Positions 58,814 to 63,046 of a DNA stretch of 63,046 nt are shown here, piece by piece. Within the stretch, counting starts at the first letter, position 1; each line of letters starts with the position of its first letter. A program made the position numbers and the translations under genes. Under the pieces are notes generated by a model. That model was not told the DNA's origin. It was given only the letters and a program-made list of their open reading frames with translations, and did not search any database. Location: positions 1 through 63,046 of IMG/VR virus record IMGVR_UViG_3300028891_000010; one strand, 5' to 3'. This DNA comes from a virus.

Positions 58814-59186
58814 ATTTACCTAGCTCATAATTCCATTTAGATATTCTATCTGCTAGGTCTATTATCATCTCTTCATTTAGATATCTATAAGGTGGAAAAC
58901 ATCTATCATCTATTAACAAATCATACTTAGGCTTATCCATAACTAATGCATCATATGGAATTTTATAATCCTCCAACCACTGCTCTGTAGCATGCCTAGC
59001 TACTGGATGTCTATGGGTGAATATTACTATTTTACATCCTTTCTCTTTAAGTCTTTTAACTAATTCTACCATGTATTTCTTAGGTTTTCTATCATAGCAT
59101 TCACCTACGTTCTTAGAAGAAGATACAGGTTCACATAGAGTGTTATCTAAATCAATTGCTATTATTGGAAGATTTATTTCTTCCAT
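58782..59186 (-). CDS. HAD-superfamily phosphatase (134 aa)
   Basis: DLDNTLCEP (Asp-x-Asp-x-Thr, the phosphoaspartyl nucleophile), VIFTHRH (Thr of motif II) and KPKYDLLIDDR (motif IV Asp pair with a Lys) form a small HAD phosphatase. This size and the C-terminal IDDRCFPPYRYL are close to capsule-biosynthesis and nucleotidase-like HAD proteins. It overlaps the GT9 gene by 32 bp, so it could act on a sugar phosphate feeding the transferase; a deoxynucleotidase is an alternative. Confidence 0.8.
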   Translation of the reverse strand: MEEINLPIIAIDLDNTLCEPVSSSKNVGECYDRKPKKYMVELVKRLKEKGCKIVIFTHRHPVARHATEQWLEDYKIPYDALVMDKPKYDLLIDDRCFPPYRYLNEEMIIDLADRISKWNYELGKYESRANNKKG

Positions 59187-59623
59187 GCTTTGTCAGGTTT
59201 AATAAATTTAATATTCCAGATCCAGTCCTCTTTCAACACCTTCTCTATAAAGTATCTACAGCACCTAATTACATCTTCTTCAGTTATAGGTGCAAATTTT
59301 TTTAGTGTGAATATTCTATCAAAGTAAAAAGGAGTAATACTTGCTGACTCTACATCGAAATATTCATAAAATCCTGTGTCTTTCATATAAAAGCTATATC
59401 TAGCTTCAAAAGTTTTGAATGCTCTTAAAGTTATTATTTCAAATAAGTATTGATAGTTCTTTTCGTCCTCTTTATCGATTGCTACTATACCTAAGAAATG
59501 ACGTTTATTCTTTTTCCATTCCCAGGAAGTAATATAAAGCATCTGATCGTTCTTATCATAGAGCTTACAAAGAGATTTTTTCAAGTCCCTAAGTGCTTTC
59601 TTGGTCTTCTTTCTTACTATCAT
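59174..59623 (-). CDS. Hypothetical protein (149 aa)
   Basis: I use ATG 59623 because AAAGGAGG lies nine bases before it; a longer in-frame start would have none. The chain is Lys/aromatic-rich, alpha/beta (KKALRDLKKSLCKLYDKNDQMLYITSWEW, TITFYFDRIFTLKKFAP-like), without a known motif. Not recognised. It precedes the HAD gene with a small overlap. Confidence 0.5.
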   Translation of the reverse strand: MIVRKKTKKALRDLKKSLCKLYDKNDQMLYITSWEWKKNKRHFLGIVAIDKEDEKNYQYLFEIITLRAFKTFEARYSFYMKDTGFYEYFDVESASITPFYFDRIFTLKKFAPITEEDVIRCCRYFIEKVLKEDWIWNIKFIKPDKAWKK

Positions 59624-59942
59624 CTTGATTTGCCTCCTTTTGAGCAGGTTGTTCGTTAGTAGTTTCGGTTTTCTCGTTTGGCGAAGACGGCACTTTATTA
59701 GGGTCATAGTAACCTGGTGGAGTCTGAGGTTTTACTAGTTTACCCGATAGTTCTTTAGAATAGTCTTTACTAACTTGTTCTTTAAGTTGTTCTAATAAAG
59801 AGACTACTTCCATTAGATAGTAAGAAGCTTTTACTATTAATTTTCGATGCTCTCTATAAGGTGAATAAAGTCTCCATAATATTCTCATTAAATGATCAGC
59901 TTTCTTCAGTTGTGTCTCTATACGTCTCGGTGTTAGATACAT
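59589..59942 (-). CDS. Hypothetical protein with Pro/Glu-rich tail (117 aa)
   Basis: A helical N-terminal half (RRIETQLKKADHLMRILWRLYSPYREHRKLIVKASYYLMEVVSLLEQL) is followed by a Pro/Glu/Ser/Thr-rich disordered tail. It starts inside the ParB-TGT gene with AAGGAGGT upstream. A helix bundle with acidic tail next to ParB could be a partner. This is speculative. Confidence 0.5.
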   Translation of the reverse strand: MYLTPRRIETQLKKADHLMRILWRLYSPYREHRKLIVKASYYLMEVVSLLEQLKEQVSKDYSKELSGKLVKPQTPPGYYDPNKVPSSPNEKTETTNEQPAQKEANQDDSKKEDQEST

Positions 59943-61542
59943 CTTCTACCTCCTTCAAACTTATCTTTTCCTGTTCTTCATTTATATTAACGCCTTTTAG
60001 TTTAGCAAATTTCTCTGTTAATTGGCCCCAAAAAGATATAGCGTTAAAATAAAATCTAACTTTTCTTGTTAAAGGTGATTCATGTATTATATGTCTAGCT
60101 ATTTTACCATTTCTTAACCAATAGCCTCCTGTATTGGTGATAATTATAGTAGTTACTGCGTCAAATGAATTGACTCCTAATTGATACAAAGTAACTATTC
60201 TTTCTGGATTACCTACTCCAAATCCATGAACAAACTGTATTTTATTCTTTATCTCTTGAAATTCTTTGCTTTTAGTTACATAAGATATCCATTCTACTTG
60301 GTTTTTTAAAGATGTAGTAGCTATACCTCCAAATGCTAATGCTATGTTGTCCTGTTCAAATATCTTTAAATCTATGTATCTTTTTAAACACTCTAGATAT
60401 TCCTCTTTGTTGTTGCCTTGTAATACGAATACTTTAGTAGTTTTAAATGAGGGCTTCCAGTCTCTGAATTTAATAGCATTTTTAATAGTCATGTCTACAG
60501 CCTCTTGAGGTGTGATTTTCCAGTGCTCAAATAAGAATGGAAAGGTAGGTATGTCTAAAGAAGTGCATATTTCTGGTTTAATATTCTCATAAAACGCTAT
60601 TAACTCATCTATTTTAGAAAAGAAATCCCACTGTTTATGCTTCATGCAAGTAAACGCTCCACAATCTAGAAATAATCCATCTAACTTATCTCTATTTAAC
60701 AGGACGTTAGAGAACTGCTTTGCTATACCTCTATCGTGCATAATTGTAAATGCACTATATAGTAAACGTTTACTTGGTAAATATTCTATATCTCTAGCGT
60801 CAAATCCGTAGTCTCCTATAAAGTGAAATCTTAAGTCGCTTGGTACTATCTGCTCTTTTATATCAAATCTACCCGCTTTTCCTTTACGTTTTAATACATC
60901 CTCCACACTTATTCCTAGTCTTTCAGCTATTTCATAGGCATTGCATATTCTATTTACATAGTGTTTAACATTGGTCCTCTTTATTTCTTCTCTTTCCAAC
61001 TTCCGCAGCAAATTAAGTTTTTCCATCTTATTAGGTAATTTCTTAATCCACACGAATGCCGCTAGTGTTAATACTCCCTTATTAACGTACTCTTGTATTT
61101 CTTCTGGTTCCTCCAATATAGACATAATATTACTTATATTAGATACTGATTTACCTGTGACCTTGGATAAGTCCTCTAGTTTGTAATTAAATTGTTCTTT
61201 TAGATACTTATAGCCCCTAGCTTCCTCCAGTAGAGTTAGATCCTCTCGCTGTATGTTCTCTAATAGAGTTAACTCGTATGCCGTCTTATCATCACACTCT
61301 ATTACCCTTGCTTTTATATTGTCCCTTTTTAGTATCTGGTGTGCTCTATATCTTCTCTCCCCTGCTATTATAGTATAATTATTTTCCCCTATTTTCCTAA
61401 CTACTATAGGTTGTAGTAATCCATTTAATTTTATATTTTCGGCTAATTCTCTTAATTTAGTCTTATCAAAATTAATTCTTGGTTGGTAGGGGTTTCTATG
61501 AATTTGATTTAAGGGAAGGTTAAATACTCCTAAATCTTTCAT
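59896..61542 (-). CDS. parB: ParB-TGT (DpdA-like) fusion protein (548 aa)
   Basis: Residues 1-~215 are a ParB/Spo0J-like domain: IHRNPYQPR start, GERRYRA (61-67), ENIQRED (95-101) and a helix-turn-helix (KSVSNISNIMSIL, 131-143). Residues ~285-465 carry the TGT motifs in order: DCGAF (293-297), SLDIP (328-332), LQGN (374-377), FGGIA (404-408), FGVGNPERI (441-449) and NSFDAV (458-463), whose Asp matches the TGT nucleophile. No tRNA-TGT zinc site is seen. The fusion joins sequence-specific DNA binding to base exchange, implying a DNA-directed modification. It is the first gene of the leftward operon under the GTTTTCAATA element. Confidence 0.85.
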   Translation of the reverse strand: MKDLGVFNLPLNQIHRNPYQPRINFDKTKLRELAENIKLNGLLQPIVVRKIGENNYTIIAGERRYRAHQILKRDNIKARVIECDDKTAYELTLLENIQREDLTLLEEARGYKYLKEQFNYKLEDLSKVTGKSVSNISNIMSILEEPEEIQEYVNKGVLTLAAFVWIKKLPNKMEKLNLLRKLEREEIKRTNVKHYVNRICNAYEIAERLGISVEDVLKRKGKAGRFDIKEQIVPSDLRFHFIGDYGFDARDIEYLPSKRLLYSAFTIMHDRGIAKQFSNVLLNRDKLDGLFLDCGAFTCMKHKQWDFFSKIDELIAFYENIKPEICTSLDIPTFPFLFEHWKITPQEAVDMTIKNAIKFRDWKPSFKTTKVFVLQGNNKEEYLECLKRYIDLKIFEQDNIALAFGGIATTSLKNQVEWISYVTKSKEFQEIKNKIQFVHGFGVGNPERIVTLYQLGVNSFDAVTTIIITNTGGYWLRNGKIARHIIHESPLTRKVRFYFNAISFWGQLTEKFAKLKGVNINEEQEKISLKEVEDVSNTETYRDTTEES

Positions 61543-61560
61543 AACTTCCTCTACTTCTTA

Positions 61561-61570
61561 TATTGAAAAC
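61561..61570 (-). promoter_or_regulatory. GTTTTCAATA motif upstream of ParB-TGT operon
   Basis: Exact copy on the - strand, followed about 19 bases later by the ATG at 61542. The ribosome-binding site (GAGGAAG) is farther than in other copies. It ties the ParB-TGT gene to the same control set as portal, tail tube, capsid and holin genes. Confidence 0.6.
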
Positions 61571-61665
61571 GCTATTTTTTATAGAAATTTTACAAAAATA
61601 TATAAATTTTTTATTACTTCTTTATGTATAATAAAATACAAATATCTGTATAAAAATATACAATT

Positions 61666-61694
61666 ATGTTAACCAATATTAAGTAAGTTAACAT
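61666..61694. repeat. Inverted repeat ATGTTAAC / GTTAACAT
   Basis: Perfect eight-base arms at 61666-61673 and 61687-61694 with a 13-base spacer. It is a typical operator geometry and could be bound by the ParB part of the adjacent fusion protein or by a repressor. No other copy was noticed in the window. Confidence 0.5.
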
Positions 61695-61716
61695 GAGTTT
61701 ATTTTTATTCATTATT

Positions 61717-61733
61717 GTATATTAATAATATAC
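61717..61733. repeat. Inverted repeat GTATATT-AAT-AATATAC
   Basis: Seven-base arms with a three-base loop. Very A+T-rich, so chance is more likely than for the 61666 repeat, but it lies in the same control region and could form a small cruciform or a protein site. Confidence 0.35.
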
Positions 61734-61837
61734 GTAAATTTAATAAATTGAACTGGTATAATTAACGCTGGTGAATAATACGATATTTTAAAGAAAATTC
61801 AAACCGCTTTCATTCTTCTTTTTTTTCTGAAACAATC

Positions 61838-61866
61838 TTGATTTTCTCTTTGAAATATGGTATAAT
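61838..61866 (+). promoter_or_regulatory. Sigma-70-like promoter P1, rightward
   Basis: TTGATT (61838-61843), 17-base spacer, TATAAT (61861-61866). The -10 is perfect and the spacing optimal. The start would be near 61873, giving a leader of about 130 bases before ATG 62001. It probably drives early rightward genes with host polymerase. Confidence 0.75.
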
Positions 61867-61962
61867 ATAAGTTTGTTTATATTAAATGTTTTCTTCTTTA
61901 TATCCTTGAAAAGAAGTAATTATTTTTATATTTTTATACACAAAAATTTTTAGTGATTAATC

Positions 61963-61991
61963 TTGATTTTTTTGATAATATATGTTATATT
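61963..61991 (+). promoter_or_regulatory. Sigma-70-like promoter P2, rightward
   Basis: TTGATT (61963-61968), 17-base spacer, TATATT (61986-61991). The upstream context (AATCTTGATTTT) repeats that of P1. Transcription would begin around 61998, only a few bases before ATG 62001, so its message would be almost leaderless. Confidence 0.65.
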
Positions 61992-62000
61992 ATAATCGCA

Positions 62001-62153
62001 ATGGAAAAAGAAAAGAAAATTAGAGAATTAGCAAAAAAAACATTAGAGTTATTAGAAGAATTAGAAAAGTATATTAAATTAGATTGTTATGGAATAGAAT
62101 TACAGGACGAATTATATTTATTATTAGAATACGGAAGAAAATATTATGAATAA
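62001..62153 (+). CDS. Small helical protein (50 aa)
   Basis: ATG 62001 opens a helical, Glu/Lys/Leu-rich protein (EKKIRELAKKTLELLEELEKYI), a typical small phage early product. No ribosome-binding site is visible. P2 transcription would start just before it, so leaderless initiation is plausible. An in-frame start 48 bp upstream would lie inside the promoter and is unlikely. Confidence 0.5.
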   Translation: MEKEKKIRELAKKTLELLEELEKYIKLDCYGIELQDELYLLLEYGRKYYE

Positions 62154-62676
62154 AAAGAAAATCAAGAGAACGAAGATTGAGAATATTAAAATAGTATATT
62201 GTAAAAATATTGATTTGATAACAAAGCACTATAAGAAAAAATGGAATAGTAATTGTTGCAAAATAGTAGGATACTGCAATCATCAGACCAATACTATTAT
62301 TACATCTGATACAAAGACAATACTACACGAATTATTTCATATTATACAAGGTCAAGTTATACATCATTTTGAAACTATTTATCCTTGCATATATATGAGA
62401 TTTATAATAGAAGAAAGAGAAAAACTAAAAATGGTATATAAGAAAGACAAAAGATATTTAAACTATAGATTAAGAGAAAATGAAATATTAGCATATTACA
62501 CAGAAAATACTTTTGATGTTTTAGTTGATATTAAACAGTTTACTGCCAACTTGAGAAAATTAAAAAGATTGTATTCTATGAATACTTTCAAAGGCTTATT
62601 ATTAAGGATATTAGCAAGATATAAATATTTCACTAAATTATATGAAATTTTAAAGGAGTTAAATAGAGATGTTTAG
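62146..62676 (+). CDS. HExxH putative metallopeptidase (176 aa)
   Basis: The sequence ILHELFHIIQ contains the HExxH zinc motif, and a downstream Glu (RENEILAYYTE) could be the third ligand. It is compatible with the IrrE/ImmA-like or M78 class of small peptidases. In phages these can cleave repressors. The rest is basic and helical with Cys residues near the start. No helix-turn-helix is visible. It overlaps both neighbours. Confidence 0.6.
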   Translation: MNKKKIKRTKIENIKIVYCKNIDLITKHYKKKWNSNCCKIVGYCNHQTNTIITSDTKTILHELFHIIQGQVIHHFETIYPCIYMRFIIEEREKLKMVYKKDKRYLNYRLRENEILAYYTENTFDVLVDIKQFTANLRKLKRLYSMNTFKGLLLRILARYKYFTKLYEILKELNRDV

Positions 62677-62767
62677 TTCAGGAGATAGAATATTGTTTAT
62701 TTTAAGAATGAGTTTTAGTTTGGGGTATATTATATTTTTAATATGGCTTTTAATAATGGTATTGTAG
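62669..62767 (+). CDS. Small membrane protein (32 aa)
   Basis: A 32-residue frame overlapping the peptidase stop, preceded by AAAGGAGTT. It has a hydrophobic helix (ILFILRMSFSLGYIIFLIWLLIMVL). It may be a small membrane effector or toxin-like peptide. Length alone is weak evidence; the ribosome-binding site supports it. Confidence 0.4.
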   Translation: MFSSGDRILFILRMSFSLGYIIFLIWLLIMVL

Positions 62768-62772
62768 ATTTT

Positions 62773-62934
62773 ATGAATAAAAAGAAAATAGCAATTAAGA
62801 TAATGCCAAGTAAAATAAGAGGCTATAGTTTTGAATATCATTTTATAAGCAAAAGAGAATATATTGAGTATAACTTAAGAAGATATTTACGGATAATTGA
62901 ATATTTAAGAAAAAGAGGTCTAATATGCTTATAA
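62773..62934 (+). CDS. Hypothetical basic small protein (53 aa)
   Basis: ATG 62773 opens a basic chain (NKKKIAIKIMPSKIRGYSFEYHFISKREY, then YLRIIEYLRKRG). No strong ribosome-binding site. An in-frame start 30 bp upstream is also possible but would overlap the previous gene. Not recognised. Confidence 0.4.
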   Translation: MNKKKIAIKIMPSKIRGYSFEYHFISKREYIEYNLRRYLRIIEYLRKRGLICL

Positions 62935-62965
62935 TTGGTCTAATTTTGATTATATTGAGCTTAAC
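62925..62965 (+). CDS. Membrane peptide, 5' end only (truncated by adapter)
   Basis: ATG 62925 begins a hydrophobic stretch (MLIIGLILIILSL) that is cut at 62965 where adapter sequence begins. AGAGG lies upstream. Likely another small membrane protein. Confidence 0.4.
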
Positions 62966-63046
62966 CTGTCTCTTATACACATCTGACGCTGCCGACGAAG
63001 GCTTAGGTGTAGATCTCGGTGGTCGCCGTATCATTAAAAAAAAAAA
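62966..63046. other. Illumina Nextera adapter contamination plus poly-A
   Basis: 62966-62984 is the 19-base transposase mosaic end (CTGTCTCTTATACACATCT), 62985-62998 is GACGCTGCCGACGA, 62999-63006 AGGCTTAG is an eight-base index (reverse complement of the Nextera S508 index), 63007-63035 is the P5 end (GTGTAGATCTCGGTGGTCGC, continuing), and 63036-63046 is poly-A. None of it is biological. The - strand frame across it encodes the well-known contaminant peptide beginning MIRRPPRSTPKPS. Confidence 0.98.

Larger units (their letters stand above)
61543..62000. other. Intergenic control region, A+T-rich
   Basis: The only long stretch without a gene, between divergent operons. It holds the leftward GTTTTCAATA element, two inverted repeats and two rightward sigma-70-like promoters, and is among the most A+T-rich DNA here. 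A replication origin, an operator region or a ParB binding site would all fit. No open frame of note was seen. Confidence 0.6.

Noticed and set aside
1-62965. tRNA genes, CRISPR arrays, integrase or lysogeny module
   Set aside because: No cloverleaf arms with a T-loop sequence, no regularly spaced repeats and no recombinase or repressor motif were recognised by eye.
62843-63034. A 63-residue - strand open frame at the right edge
   Set aside because: Its N-terminus is translated adapter (MIRRPPRSTPKPS...), a known contaminant peptide; the rest is antisense to a real gene.

Overview
The window is most of the genome of a tailed double-stranded DNA bacteriophage (Caudoviricetes, HK97-fold capsid), very A+T-rich, with dense, overlapping genes and strong GGAGG ribosome-binding sites. 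A bacterial host is indicated by RecA, a DnaB-type primase-helicase, Shine-Dalgarno starts and a gene resembling bacterial ribosomal protein bL27. Lys/Glu-rich proteins and heavy ATA/AGA codon use would fit a thermophilic or clostridia-like host, but I cannot name it. No integrase, repressor or endolysin was recognised. The last 81 bases are Illumina Nextera adapter plus poly-A, so the real DNA ends at 62965.

Layout. From 1 to 28703 everything is on the + strand. First come replication and recombination genes: a sigma-2-like protein, primase-helicase, dUTPase, a uracil-DNA-glycosylase/DNA polymerase A fusion, RuvC-like resolvase, RecA, and later a PD-(D/E)XK nuclease, SbcD and SbcC. A pterin/7-deazaguanine block lies at 9.1-11.7 kb (phosphoribosyltransferase, FolE2, QueD-like, DpdA-like). 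At 16.8-24.3 kb is an accessory block: phosphoesterase, DeoC-like aldolase, a minimal GH13 alpha-amylase-like enzyme, several zinc-ribbon proteins, the bL27-like protein, a nucleoside deoxyribosyltransferase-like protein, QueD and a dNTP diphosphohydrolase. Then follow a two-gene split sigma factor, the terminase subunits and the portal.

From 61542 down to 28706 everything is on the - strand. The first gene is a ParB-TGT (DpdA-like) fusion. It is followed by a HAD phosphatase, a GT9 glycosyltransferase, a holin-like protein, fibre-like proteins, a LamG protein broken at a 10-G tract, and a 1495-residue MBL/nucleotidyltransferase-like/DNA ligase/AAA+ polyprotein. Next come a LigD-phosphoesterase-like protein carrying an intein, prohead protease with nested scaffold, major capsid protein, two more surface-sugar genes, head-tail connectors, tail tube, tape measure and distal tail proteins.

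Regulation. A 458-bp A+T-rich intergenic region (61543-62000) separates the leftward operon from rightward genes. It holds two sigma-70-like promoters and two inverted repeats. The rightward genes at the right edge have the same orientation as those at position 1, so the molecule is probably circular or circularly permuted with the contig broken inside the early operon. A second signal, GTTTTCAATA just upstream of the ribosome-binding site, occurs before seven gene groups, nearly all structural and including ParB-TGT. I propose it as a late-gene control element, possibly read through the split sigma factor.

The points most worth following are the ParB-TGT fusion with a second DpdA-like gene, the split sigma plus GTTTTCAATA set, the ligase polyprotein/LigD-PE/intein pair that shares a peptide with the capsid protein N-terminus, the GH13 and bL27-like genes, and the poly-G tract.
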